Source: Hysterangium stoloniferum (Eukaryota > Basidiomycota > Agaricomycetes > Hysterangiales > Hysterangiaceae). From it: a DNA stretch of 64,000 nt. The DNA lies in NCBI GenBank assembly GCA_015178975.1, contig WHVD01000058.1:62001-126000 (forward strand). Reading direction: 5' to 3'. The position numbers were made by a program, and so were the translations under genes. Under the pieces are notes generated by a model. The model was not told the DNA's origin and made no database searches. It worked only from the letters and a program-made list of their open reading frames with translations. Below are positions 20,021-31,471 of the stretch, in pieces (within the stretch, counting starts at the first letter, position 1; each line of letters begins with the position of its first letter).

Positions 20021-21951
20021 TCAATTTATCATTAAAGGTCGCTCATGCGCATCTATCGTCCAGAATTCTTCATATATGTCCCAAATATCATCAGATAACA
20101 AATGTGCAGCAGATAGTTCAGGACGAGGTGGAATCTTGCCCTGTGTGATATTCATGATCACTGCCGGGTCACTTGTTATCTCACAATAAGGTGGTTTTTC
20201 GCTAATATTTTCCTTTGAAAACACACGCTTAGATATTAAAGGTGCATTATTTGCTCAATGTACCAGTATTGTCATCCCAAATGCCCAGACATCGTTTTGT
20301 CGGCTAGCGTTTTCGTTATGAAGCAACTCGGGGGCCATCCATCGTAATGAACCAGCTACATTGGAGGACGTAGATAGTCGTTCCATATCATCCACAAACC
20401 TAGATAGTCCAAAATCTGTCAAAGAAGGGATACCCTTATCGGAAACTAAGATATTCCCCTGTGAAGCATATTCAGCTTAATAATCAAGTGCAGCATCAGT
20501 AACATACTGCACTAATATCTCCATGAACAATGGGAGGATTATGGCGATGCAAAAATACAAGAGCGCTAGATATCCCTGTTATCTATTCATTGAGGGCATT
20601 AATATTAAGCAGTCCTCACCATAATGACTTTTATACGATCCAGGTGGATGCGATTAATATCTAGGTTACTGGCGATATAGGACACCAGCATCTCATGCGA
20701 CATCCAGGGTGTTATCAAAACTGATAGCTCAAATGTCGTTTCAGGAGTAAAGTTAAATGAAAAACATGTTAACTTTTCTAAGATTTGGGTTAGCGAGGGA
20801 TCACGAGCATTAGGGCTCGGGTCGCTGCGGTTGGGAATTCACCGCGTATTTTGGGTTATATAAGGTCTATTTGTATTTGTTTAGTCCTTATCCGTTTACA
20901 ACGAGTTCCCTCACTCAGACAAACGGAAAATTATACGGTCTAGGAACAGTACCACGAAAACTTAACGAAACAGAGACGGTTTAAAATGTTGGGGTGAGAG
21001 AGCGATGACCAGGCGAGGTATTCTCTCCATGCTCGCTAACAGGCACCCAAAAATAATAAGTAAAACAATAATTAGAACTAACGATAGCATTTTACCCTCA
21101 TCAACTTGTCGTGCCGAATTTTTACGCCTTTACTGCTGAACCTCAGGATCTTGATGGCAACCTTTGTGTCACCTAATTTCCCAGTCCATGTATTTGCGTA
21201 TCCCCCTCCCGCTACCGAATGCGTGCTTCGTTGCGTTATGCGACCATCAAGGCATAAATTTGAGTTTTTTGAGAAGGGCGTTGCCTGGTCATGAGTGTGG
21301 GCCTTGTGTTTTCGTTTCATGTACTAATGATCATAGGAAAATTACCGACCACCTGTTGCACAGCTGTGGGAGGAGAAGCTGGTGTATTTCCATAGCTTCA
21401 AGAACTATTCGGGGCATTAGACAGTCCTTGGGACAAATAGGGCCCATGTGGAGTGAATCTTTCTCTGGTCCGAGAATTGGAGGATTTTTTAGCTTCTCCA
21501 ATTTCGTATCCAAGACCTTCATCCTCAGCTTTTCTGCCTCTCTATATCTACCCATAGCCTCATAATTGATAGCCAAACTTTCCTTGGCACTTAAGGTCTC
21601 CGGGTGTAAAGGCCCTAGAAGGCGCTCCCTGGTCTTCATCACCTAGACCCCAAGCCTTTCTGCATCATCGTATCTACCCAGCGTCTCGCTCACGATAGCC
21701 AAACTCTGCTGTGCGTTCAGGGTTTCCCGATGTAAAGGCCCTAGGAGACGCTCCCTGGTTTCCATCACCTTGACCATCAGCTTTTCTGCATCCCGGTATA
21801 GACCCAGCTTTGTGTACGTGCGAGCCAAATGGGCCTGGACACTCAGGGTTTTTGGGTGCTCTGGTCCTAGGAGGCACTCCCTGGTTTCCATCTTGACCAT
21901 CAGCTTTTTTGCATCTAGGTATCTACCCAGTTTTGTGTACGTAAAAGCCAA
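20021..21951 (-). pseudogene. Copy D: truncated TPR + TKL kinase pseudogene
   Basis: Only the last two to three TPRs remain: at 21951-21960 the sequence passes directly into block X4, so the 5' half is lost. A CAG>TAG change makes a stop near 21643 (LGV-stop-VMK). The kinase N-lobe exon (about 21100-21300) keeps GGGYANTWTG and VAIKIL but has lost an Arg codon. The next exon is interrupted by a 201-bp solo LTR (20767-20967). The catalytic loop reads HGDISA instead of HGDIRA; TDFG and MAPELL remain. The last exon matches copy A, including the early stop after RPLMIN. Confidence 0.8.
20767..20967. mobile_element. Solo LTR (201 bp) inside the kinase exon of copy D
   Basis: The insert starts TGTTAACTTTTC and ends GAAAACTTAACG, inverted termini with the final CA changed to CG. 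It is flanked on both sides by AAACA (20762-20766 and 20968-20972), an exact 5-bp target duplication. It contains a TATA-like GGTTATATAAGG near 20851. The other kinase copies have continuous coding sequence at this point, which proves insertion. Confidence 0.85.
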
Positions 21952-21959
21952 ATGGGTCT

Positions 21960-23330
21960 GGATACTCCCGCCGAATCATTCCCATTCCCGCCCACGAAGC
22001 AACAGTTCCGCGTCATTGTAAATATCTCCATCTTCACAGAGGTTGGAATTTCCATATTCCGGATCCAGTTCAGGTTCGGGATCGGACTCGGGATGGCATG
22101 CGACCTCGAGAGCTTCATTAATCTCGTCGGTCATCTCCGTAGCGCCTACTTACCCGCCACCGCGATGGAAGAGGGAAGTACTCGCGCTGCCGCCATAACC
22201 GCTCTGATACTCGAGTACGCGCGCGTTCACAGTCTGTTCCTCCGCGCCGTGCCGCAGCCTCTATGTCAATGTCAATGTCAACATCGTCGTCGTATCCCTT
22301 CTTCCTACTACTAGACCTTCCTTTCTCCTCTTCACACCCTAACGACAACTATAACCACAGGCATGCTTGTGACTATGAGCATGATGCACCACTCCCACTC
22401 ACCCCGTTCGCCGGCTCCCGCTCCGACTCCGACTCCGACTCCAACTCCAACTCCCCGTCCCGCTCCCACCACACACGCACATTTCCCCCGCTCCCCACCC
22501 TCCCCCGCTCGCCGTACCGGCCGCTCACACCACCTGCGCAGCCGACGCCCCGGCTGCGGCTCGTCGCGAACCCGCACTTTATGCGCCTCAGGGCGGTGCA
22601 GAACCGCGTGATGTGGGGCCTGGCGGAGGTGAGTGCGAAGGAGTGGGAGGCGTTCCGGCGGGGGGAGTGTTTTGGGAGTGGGGGGAGGCGGGCGGTGGTT
22701 CGGGGTCTGGGTCTGGTGGGGGTAATGCGGGTGGGGGAAGGGAGTGGGGAAGGGGGAGAGAGGATGTGGATAGGGAAGGGGGGTTTTGGACGGGGAAGGA
22801 GGTGGTTGTAGGCATTGCGGTTGAGGGTGGAGGGACGAGTGCGTTAAGGGCGGGCGTGGGTAGGGAGGGGAAGGCGGTGGGAGAGCGGGAGAAGGTTCGG
22901 ACCAGGAGGGTAGGCGCACGAGAGAGCGAGGCGTGCGGAGGGGGGATTGGGTGTTATACTGAGCGGTTGTTCGGTTAAGATGTGTCTATGTAATTTCTTT
23001 TTTTTCTTTGCCGTTCCCATCCCCACATTATTATTACCATGTTCATGTTTCCCCGCACTCTGTTTCGTGTTGTATCTAATTCTCTCACCTCCCCCCCCCC
23101 CCCTCAAATCGCGAACCACACCCATGTATCATGCATATAACCCGTGCCGCCGCTTTATTACGCTCTACACCTACATCTTATCCACACATGTTTCATGGAA
23201 ACACTGAAATAATTCAGGTGCATGTTGATAACACCTGTTTTTGGCTATGTAATAGTCGTTATATCTGGTATCCCGGAGGCTTTCCCAAAAAGGCAAACGT
23301 TTTTTTTTCGTTAATTCTAGTTCATGCCAT
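21960..23330. other. GC-rich block X4
   Basis: A block X copy joined directly to the truncated TPR region of copy D. It includes the minus-strand acidic peptide DDDVDIDIDIEAAARRGG (about 22210-22290) and the plus-strand LRLVANPHFMRLRAVQNRV segment (about 22555). Compared with X2, hexamer-length differences (ATGTCA units near 22265 and GACTCC units near 22425) keep the frame, which is compatible with past coding. Function unknown. Confidence 0.5.
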
Positions 23331-23409
23331 TATGACAGGTTTTTACAACGGTCATCCAGGGTACAGATAAGCGGCCACACTTGTCATCTACATATCAATT
23401 AAAGGTCGC

Positions 23410-25504
23410 TCATGCGGATTTAGCAATTAAAGCTCGCTCCTGCGGATTTAACCTCCAGCATTCCACACATAGGCCCCAAAGACGATCACACAACCAAGGT
23501 GCAGCAGATCGTTCAGGACGAGATGGTATCTTGCCCCGTGTGACATTTATGATCACTTCCGGGTCACTTGTCTCACAATAAGGTGGTTTTCCGCTAACAA
23601 TTTCCTTTGAAAACACATGCTTAGATACTAAAGGTGCCTCATTTGCTCAACGTACCAGTATCATCATTCCAAATGCCCAGACATCGCTTTCTCGGCTATG
23701 TTTTTCGTTGTGAAGCAGCAACTCGGGGGCCATCCATCGCAATGACCCACCTACATTGGAGGACGTGGTCAGTAGTGACACATCATCCACAAACCTAGAT
23801 AGTCCAAAATCTGTCAAACAAGGGACACCGTCATCGGAAACTAAGACATTCCCCTGTGAAACATATTCAGCCTAATAATCAAGTGGAGCATCAGTAACAT
23901 ACTGCACGAATATCTCCGTGAACAATGGGAGGATTATGGCCATGTAAAAATTCAACAGCGTCAGTTATCCCTTCTAGCTATCGATTTAGGGCATCAATAT
24001 TAAGCCTTCCTCATCACAATGGCTTTTGTACGAACCAGGAAAACTGGGTTAATCGCTTGGTTTCTGGCCATATAGGACAACAGCGTCCCATGCGACATCC
24101 AGGGTGATATCAAAGCCGGTAGCTGAAATGTTGTTGCAGGAGTAAAGTCGTATGAAAAACCCAGACAGTTTAAAATGTTGGGGTGAGAGAGCGATGACCA
24201 GGCGAGGTATTCTCTCCATTCTCGCTAACATGCACCCAAAAATAATAAGCAAAATAATAATTGAAACTAATGATAGCATTTCACCCTCATCAACTTGTCG
24301 TGCCGAAGTTTTACGCCTTCACTGCTGAACCTCCTCAGGATCTTGATGGCAACCGTTGTGTCACCTAACTTCCCAGTCCATATATCTGCGTATCCCCCTC
24401 CCGCTACTGGATATTCGCTTCGTTGCGTTATGCGACCATCCAGGCATAAATTTGAATTCTTTGGGAAGGGCGTTGCCTGGTCATGAGGGTGGGCCTTGGG
24501 TTTTAGTTTGATGTACTAATGATGATACGAAAATTACCGACCTGTTGCGCAACTATCAGGGAAGCTCGTGTGTTTCTATAGCTTAAAGAGCCATCAGACA
24601 GTCCTTGGGACAAATTGGGCCCATCTGGAGTAGCGTTTTGCCTGACCGGAGAATTGGAGGATTCCTTTAGCTTCGACCGTTTCGCATCTTCCACCTGCAT
24701 CTTCAACGTTTCTGCCTCTTTGTATTTACCCAAAGCCTTGTAAGTGGTAGCCAAAATTTCCTGGGCATTTATGGTCTCCGGATGCAAAGGCCCTAGGAGA
24801 CGCTCCCTGGCCTTCATCACCTGGACCCCAAGCCTTTCTGCATCATCGTATCTACTCAGCTTCGCGTTCACAACAGCCAAACCGAGCTGTATATCCAGGG
24901 TCTTTGGATGTTCCAGTCCTAGGAGACGCTCCCTGGTTTCCATCAGCTTGACCATCACCTTTTCTGCATCTATGTATCTACGCATATTTGTGTACATGAA
25001 AGCCAAACGAGCCTGGACACTCAGAGTTTTTGGATGCTCTGGTCCTAGGACACCCTCCATGGTTTCCATCACCTCGACCATCAGCGTTTCTGCCTCTTGG
25101 TGTATACCCAGCTTTGTGTACGTGGAAGCCAACTGGACCTGGATACTCAGGGTGTCTAAATGCCCCTGTCCTAGGAGACGTTTCTTGGCTTCCATGACCT
25201 TGACCAACAGCGTTTCTGCGTCTAGGTATCTACCCAACAGTGTGTACGTTAAAGCCAAATGGGCCTGGACACTCAAGCTTTTTGGATGCTCCGGTCCTAG
25301 GAGACGCTCCCTGGTTTCCATCGCACGAACCTCTAATCTTTTTGCCTCGCGGTATCTCTTCCGCGCCTTGAGCTTGACAGCCATGCGTACCTCGGCATCC
25401 ATGGCATCTGCATGTTCAGGTCCTAAACTATCCTGACTGGCCTCCACCGGTCGGTGTCTATCCAGTTCACTACCATCAGAACTATTAGTTCCCTGATTCT
25501 CCAT
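23410..25504 (-). CDS. Copy E: TPR + TKL protein kinase, probably intact
   Basis: The ATG at 25504 (MENQGTNSSDGSELDRHR) is chosen because the frame upstream is shifted relative to copy B. Exon 1 (to about 24540) has about six TPRs, more diverged than in B and C, and ends NTRASLIVAQQ before the 47-nt intron. Kinase parts: N-lobe exon about 24290-24490 with Gly loop, VAIK lysine and the usual GTGAAA/GTAAAA-type donor; exon about 24020-24235; catalytic HGDIRA about 23900-23930; DFG at about 23805; MAPELL about 23730 with one extra Leu; last exon 23410-23620 with one Ile codon lost. I see no stop or frameshift in these exons. There is no cassette expansion, so this copy shows the ancestral linker. 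Confidence 0.68.
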
Positions 25505-25639
25505 GAAAAAAGAACAGTTTTGAAACAAGATGGACCAGGGTGGTTGTCGTGCCTAGAGTGTATAGTGTGGATAGAGGGGATGGGTCGATCGACGCAAGAA
25601 CAAACGATACGCTTGTGCAACAAGGTTCATGCTGTGCTC

Positions 25640-26240
25640 ATCGGCAATTTATAATTCTCGTCGGGATCCGATGTTGGAGTTGTGTCTTTTCAGTGAGCTC
25701 CTTGCCATAGTGAATCACGTTTTCATTCATGGTGAAATTAGCTAATCTCCGATTCCAGTCTGCGGAGGGGATCTCTAAAACCTGACGCACGAAGCCACAT
25801 GAGAGCACATACGTTTTTATTGTACAGTCGACCATTTACAACGACTTCCTCGGTGTTGTGTAGTGTTACGAAGGCGGGCCCTCAATACCATCTGAAAGAT
25901 ATGCCAGAATGGATGAAGGAACTAATTGGTGAGAAGAATGGATAAGTATGAGCAAGTAAAAAACGCACAATTCCTGGGCATGGACTACATTAAAAGAATG
26001 AAAGATTCATTAAAACCATAAAATAAGTTAAGCTATGTAAGAGCAAGAACAAGTAGGCCATTACCCAAAGCTCAAACGTTTACGCAAGGCGGTCGTATCG
26101 TAGGGACTCAACGACTCAATTTTATCGTCTACCAAGTGCCCATTATCGAGACGGAGACTTTTCCCTCTTCCCAATGGTTCGTGTTGACGCGGCCATTTCC
26201 ATTTGTCCAACTCAGAAAGTGGGTTTAGGGGTTAATGCTT
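25640..26240 (+). other. Spacer U4: most decayed U copy
   Basis: Recognisable by shared stretches with U1 and U2, for example GTCGACCATT near 25827 and CATTACCCAAAGCTCAAACG near 26070. The peptide frame YPKLKRL is broken by a TAG at about 26103. It ends near 26240, where unrelated sequence starts. Confidence 0.55.
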
Positions 26241-26279
26241 GGGGAAAATCGGAGTATCAAAGCCAGTCAATGACGAATG

Positions 26280-26850
26280 GCTACAATGATTGAACAAAGT
26301 AAGTTTATTTGGATTAAATGATCTAGAGGAAGGCAAACGCTAACAGCACTTTCGTAAGGAGTATTTTCAGGCCCAAAGGTGAGAGAGCATAAACAGTCTG
26401 CTCCGGCTTCGTCTCCTCGTATAAGGAGTGAGTCTGCATGAAGAGAAGTTAGTTCAGAAATAACGCGCTAAAAACGCACCTGGCAAGATGCTTTTCAAAA
26501 GCCGAGATTCCTTATTCAAACTCGTCATGAACACTCTCGTCACCTGCGCAGGGTCCGACGAATAGGAGCCATGATTGAGCGGCGTCTGCGGTAGGATCAC
26601 GCCAGGCGGCACCGTCCTCATCCTCGTCCAACGGCTCCTTTTCCCCCAGTTGTTGCCGCGAGGTCAATAATGGTAAGGGGTCGTAAGTATCTGATGACGA
26701 TCGTGTTTAGAGTCTCGAGAGCAGCGCTCACAGACGTTGGCATATGCGCGCAAGGACTGGGGGTAAAGGCGGACGCACGAACATAAAATTGATACACTTG
26801 AGCACTGTCCGATCTCCACATCCCTGTCATCCACTTCCATCTCATTTAAA
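26280..26850 (-). pseudogene. Unidentified gene fragment with one good intron
   Basis: Sequence foreign to the array unit, between U4 and X5. On the minus strand a donor (CCAG|GTGCGT) at 26479 and an acceptor (CATGCAG) at 26434, with TGAACTAAC as branch site, define a 46-nt intron. The flanking exons read KESRLLKSILP and then SLLIRGDEAGADCLCSL. Further upstream a Cys-rich stretch (ILCSCVRLYPQSL...VCERCSR) is readable near 26760. Frames do not join cleanly over the whole length. I do not recognise the protein; it may be a captured exon pair of a host gene. Confidence 0.35.
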
Positions 26851-27397
26851 TTATTTATTATTGTTTGTGTATGTATGATATATATGTATATTTTATGTAG
26901 TTGGTGACAAAACTGAAAAGAGGGCAGACAACGCCCGAACTAATCTACATGAGTTCGTCGTTACTGTATGTATACTGTATAAGTACTCACCTCAAGATTC
27001 GAATGTGGGGATGCTTCTTTGCTTTCTGAGAAAGCAGGGAATTCTTCTGCAGTCGATGGCTTGCATGTTGTCGACATTAATTGCTCAAAAGGCACCCAAG
27101 CATATCGTTTCATCTCCCTCAGTGACCCGGTGTCCTTCAGCCACGCCAGCCACCGCATCCCGCACGCCATCCCGCCGCACTACGTCTCCCCCTAAATTAA
27201 TCCTGGTATCAGCTGACGAAAGTCCGCTACATTTATTATCATCACTTGCGCCGAAAGCCTACCCCAGAGGAACGCGCCGCCATCAATATCAGCATCGGCA
27301 GCAACACGGTCACATTTCCGTGTCAGTCCCACTGGCGCCGCCGAGTCATTCTCATTCCCGCCCACGAAGGAACAGTTCCACGTCATTATTAAAATGA
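26851..27397. other. AT-rich gap and 5' part of block X5
   Basis: 26851-27000 is AT-rich with no gene. From about 27000 the block X 5' end returns (minus-strand peptide WLAWLKDTGSLREMKRYAW near 27090-27160). It runs without the solo LTR seen in X1, so it serves as the empty-site reference. It stops near 27397. Confidence 0.55.
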
Positions 27398-27581
27398 ATA
27401 CAATATCTACCCGACAACATTAGTGTACTATTGTATGAAGGAAATTGGTTTGTGAGAAACATACCTCAGTTTGACACAAAGGGGTAATTCGGCTGAAGTA
27501 CGTACTGTAAAGGAATGGGTAGATATATGGACAAAGAACAATAGGAGCGGAGAAATAATTTGGATACATGTTGATAACACC

Positions 27582-27798
27582 TGTGGAAGATATACTTATA
27601 TATCTGCTTGGAACAATAATATTGTGGTAACAAAAGGAATCTGAAGATAAGGAAGATGTGGCAGGAAAAGGAGAAGAATGGTCGGTGGGAGAAGAATGGT
27701 CAAGGGTAATCGAGTGGCAGCACAAGGAATGCTTGAGTAGTCGAACAAAGGGAGTGGTTGGGACTGGTGGCATATGTGGAAAGGTGGCCAGGCTTACA
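27582..27798. mobile_element. Decayed LTR related to the LTRs of element 2
   Basis: Begins TGTGGAAGATATAC and ends GGCTTACA. It shares CTTATATATCT, GGAACAATA and GTGGTAACAAAAGGA-type blocks with the LTRs at 36563 and 43942 in the same order. It sits exactly between block X tail sequence (TTGATAACACC) and the kinase 3' flank (CTGCTTGAATT). About 130 bp of target sequence was lost, so no target duplication can be given. Confidence 0.55.
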
Positions 27799-27896
27799 TT
27801 CTGCTTGAATTGGGAACAGCGCATCGAAATATTAAGTTAATGCTCATTCCAAAAAGTAGCGATTGACAACAAACATGACAGCTTTTTACAGCTGTC

Positions 27897-28210
27897 ATCC
27901 AGAATATAAACAAGCGGCCACACTTTTCATATACAAATCAATTTGTCGTATTAAAGGTCCCTCATGCGGATATAACCTCCAGCATTGCTCACATAGGTCC
28001 CAAAGGTAATCAGATAAAAAAGGTGCAGCAGATAGTTCAGGGCGAGATGGTATCTTGCCGTGTGTGATATTCATGATCACTGTTGGGTCACTTGTTATCT
28101 TACAATAAGGTGGTTTTCCGGTAAGAATTTCCTTTGAAAACACATGCTTAGATACCAAAGGTGCATTATTTGCTCGACGTACCAGGATCGTCATCCCAAA
28201 TGCCCAGACA
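27897..28210 (-). pseudogene. Copy F: 3' fragment of the kinase gene
   Basis: Only the last exon (FSKEILTGKPPYC to about 27897), the 36-nt intron and the end of the preceding exon (WAFGMTIL) remain. Homology stops at 28205-28210, where unrelated DNA begins. The tandem array ends here. The exon resembles B and C rather than A and D. Confidence 0.8.
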
Positions 28211-29057
28211 TATTACACAGGGCAACGACAAGGATGACCTTGATGAGCAGGTCTAGTCGACTTGAATGACATACCAGCTGAGGGAAGGAACAAACTCACG
28301 GACACCCAGCATGTCATGCAAGACAACATGCTCATCACACTGCATCACTACCTGCAATACAAGAAAGCAAGGACATTGACGAGACAGGACGATGATTGAT
28401 GCACCCACATGGACCTGCTCGAAGATTTTTGAGGAGTCCACACATGCCGGAATCAGAACTATCAGGTCGAGGCCATCACGCACGCAAACCATCAGTATAT
28501 ATCTGCATATTCAATCAGCAGCGATGAAGGCATGACTGAAAGGGACACTAGTGCCCTAGCACTGCCCCAGAATGACTTGCCACAAGATGTTGCTGCCATT
28601 GTAGCCTTACTACACATAGACAAGCAGCCCCAGGACACGATGGTCCAAGATGTTGGAATACGAGCGTTACATAAGTTCGTAACCCATATTCCTTTTGTTC
28701 TTTGTTCTTTGTTTCTTTATTCCCATTGTTCAATCCCTTTTTGTTGCCCCATTTGATATTCTATTGTTTAGCAGACATATATAAGTAACCTAGTGTTCAT
28801 GTATCTACTCATTTGTTTGCCTAATCTTACTACAAGATATACGCACAAACGAAATTTATATACTGCTCTTATAGTTCATTCGGAGCTTCTATATTTTATT
28901 TCAACACAAGACTGCCACATAACCACCATACATATATCACCATGTATCAAGAAACTGACTGTCCCTCTTTCAACATCATGTATCATGTATTATTTATCAC
29001 ACATCACATTGGCACTACAACACTCATTCATGCCTACTATGTTCATGCAGTGACAAC
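28211..29057. other. Unassigned sequence with short open frames
   Basis: A minus-strand frame (28253-28492) contains VLIPACVDSSKIFEQVHVGA and VVMQCDEHVVLHDMLG. A plus-strand frame runs 28532-28756. They resemble fragments of a protein-coding sequence, but I recognise no family and see no consistent exon structure. Possibly the relic of another transposon. Confidence 0.3.
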
Positions 29058-29532
29058 TGTTATGATCCATGTTTATCATTGCTCACCTATGGGAAGGGCC
29101 AAATTGCCATTTTACTGTTCAGCAAGTTTGTTCTGGATCACTGTTGAACATCACCACTTGCCATTATTGCCTGTAATATCCAGGATAGGATCTGCAATTG
29201 GATTGGGAGTGGGAGTTGAAGTGATGGACAACTGTGTGGGAGTACTTGGGGTTCAAGGAGTGCATTTGAGAGGGATTTAGTGGTTGCTGCAGTTGTCTCA
29301 GGGAGCTCAGGCAGGTGAATTCAGGGAACTTAGGTTCCAGGGAGTGCTTTGGTTACTGTGAGTCCCTTTTGTTTGAGGGAATGTGTTAACTTTGGGGAAT
29401 TTGGTAAACGAGTGGCAAGGCTTCATACCATATGGGGAAATTAGTAAGTGGGTTACTAGGTATATATAGATGAGACTTGTACTATAGTCCTCATCTAATA
29501 GAAAGAATAACAAGGTGTTAAAGAGAATAACA
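29058..29532 (-). mobile_element. Candidate 3' LTR of element 1
   Basis: A segment bounded by TGTTAT and ATAACA, perfect 6-bp inverted ends. On the minus strand it is preceded by a purine-rich tract (GGAGGGAAGCAGTGG at 29533-29550), as expected for the priming site next to a 3' LTR. It lies downstream of the minus-strand ORF at 29836-31471. A TATATATAGATGAG stretch lies near 29461. No partner LTR was found near 46 kb, so the assignment to element 1 rests on position only. Confidence 0.5.
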
Positions 29533-29835
29533 CCACTGCTTCCCTCCAAATACATAGTGGATGTTTAAACAGATGCATCCACCTTTTGAGTTGAACCAGG
29601 ACAGACTTAGCCAGAGGAAGAGGTGTAATATCCATGTTGCAGGAATATTGTATGGAGGAAGTGATAGGATGGGATGAGGTGGAACAATCCAAAACTCACA
29701 TATACACCTTATGTATGTGCATCTGTGTACCCTGATATACCCAAATGCTCAGGGTGGAATGGAATGGTCAAGGAGTCCACACCCACACAAATACCTCTTG
29801 TATGGTAAACAACAGGTTGATCATGTTCTTGGCAG

Positions 29836-31471
29836 TCAATCTAGTGACAGCGTAGAAGGTGGGGTAGGATAGAAATTCCCCTGTCTGTGCGAACCAAGAC
29901 TGGATGGCTCATCTGGTGTGCCCCTAAAAAAACGATACAACCCAATGAGGCTGTGATTGACAAGGTCCAAATACTCGTTGTTGAAGTCGTCACTTCCATC
30001 GTCAATTCCCCAAAGATTCTTAAAGGTCCATAGCTCCACATCTTCCTGGTCTTTCAAACTAAAGTTCTCATCAAGTGTGTAAGGCAAGCGTCTCTGGGGC
30101 TTGGGGAAATGCCAAGAGCAGGTTGAACCAGTGCGTTCTGCGCATTTTATTGCCTTGGCCGTCCATGCCTCGAGTTGGAGTCCGCGATCCTGATAATCTC
30201 ATATGAGGGTTTTCAGATCGTTCAGTGGGAGGCTGACCTTCAAGGGGGTTATAAATTAAATCCTTATATTCTCCCATGGGTGCAGGAGGCATACTAAGTT
30301 TGTAGTACTTAGCATCAGATATATAGAATGTAAGGATTGGGTCGATGCTGGCTGGGTTATGATTATGCGCTGCAGTGATGATGAAGTGGCAATTATTGAA
30401 ATGTTGGTTGAACAGTGCTTTGCACTTGTGTGGGTCAAGAAACCAGAGAGTGGTTCCATTAAGAATGAAGGGAATAAAGTCAGAAGGGACAGGGTTGTTG
30501 TTAGGATACACACACAGGGCGGGTTTCTGGAGAAACCCGTGGGATATCCGGTAGGACTTGGCTTCAGCTTATAGGCTGCACCCTTGCTAGATTGTGTTGT
30601 CCAATTTCAAACAGGTGGACGGGGATCCCGGGGAGTCCAGGCGGGGTTCATGGGTCATAGGTTGTAAGTCGGGGGTTGTGGGTTGTAAGTCGGAGGTTGT
30701 GGGTTGTGAGTCGAGATAGTTGAGAGAGATAGATGCGCTGGAGCCCGTGGGCTCTGACTAGTGAAAGCGATGTGAATCAAGCAAGGGTTTAGAGTGGAAA
30801 ATGTTATTAGATTACTGGGGGGAATATAAGCTAATTTTCTGACTGGATTGTATGTACAACATCTGCCAGTTTATATAGACCGTGGAGTGCATGACATACC
30901 AAATCCAGTAATGATGAAATGAAACTAACAAAACATAAAACGGGAATAGTAAACACCAAGTTTGGTGTTAGGAATGGAACAGAATGGAGCAGAGTCCGAA
31001 TCGTGACAAAGCATAACCCATAATGGGAAACGGAGTGGGAGTGGAGTCCTAAATCGTGACAGGTCATTTGACTAAAACGGGAACAGGGCTTGATTAGAGC
31101 AGTGACGGGATTCTGAGCGGGGTCCGGTGACTGATGTGTGGGATGAAGACGGACATAGATAGAGATGGAGTCTGGGGGAAGTCCAGTGACTGATATGTGT
31201 CGTAATGAGGTCGAATGTAACAAGTCTTGACGTAATGGAGTCCAGGCGGGAAATCCTATAAACAGACAATTGGTGCTTGTAGCATGTGGGGGTGTACAGG
31301 TTAGTGCCCGGAGTCTGGCGGGATTGTCTGGTCGTAACAGTCATAGTTGAAAAGGCTGGCAGTTGCAAACAAGGTATGAGGGAGGTTGACCTTGCCCTGA
31401 ACAGGAGAGGAACCAGTCCGATCCATGTAGAAGTCAAATTTGTTAGGGGGAGGAATGTAAAACATCGACAT
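29836..31471 (-). pseudogene. Third ORF downstream of the chromovirus pol, split by a solo LTR
   Basis: Starts with MSMFYIPPPNKFDFYMDRTG at 31471, 214 bp downstream of the pol stop and on the same strand. It is open to ATASLFNYD at 31340, then interrupted by the LTR 30499-31339. Coding continues with PVPSDFIPFILNGTTLWFLD from 30498 to 30071, shifts frame by one base near 30080, and ends with the LSLD stop at 29836. Total about 265 residues. It has no signal peptide, membrane segment or known motif that I recognise. It may be an extra ORF of element 1, since it lies between pol and the candidate 3' LTR, or a host gene next to it. Confidence 0.55.
30499..31339 (-). mobile_element. Solo LTR (841 bp) inside the third ORF
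   Basis: On the minus strand it starts TGTTACGACCAG and ends TATCCTAACA. The flanks are ATGAC and ACAAC, a 5-bp duplication with two transitions. Keeping one ATGAC makes the ORF continuous in frame (NYD joined to PVPSDF). Near its minus-strand 3' end it carries the motif CATAAGCTGAAGCCAAG and a CGGGTTTCT/AGAAACCCG hairpin. A ggTTGTAAGTCGG triple repeat lies at 30660-30705. Confidence 0.78.

Noticed and set aside
28211..28760. Helitron or KDZ transposase fragment
   Set aside because: Short frames with coding-like peptides, but I could not match any diagnostic motif, so no family is assigned.
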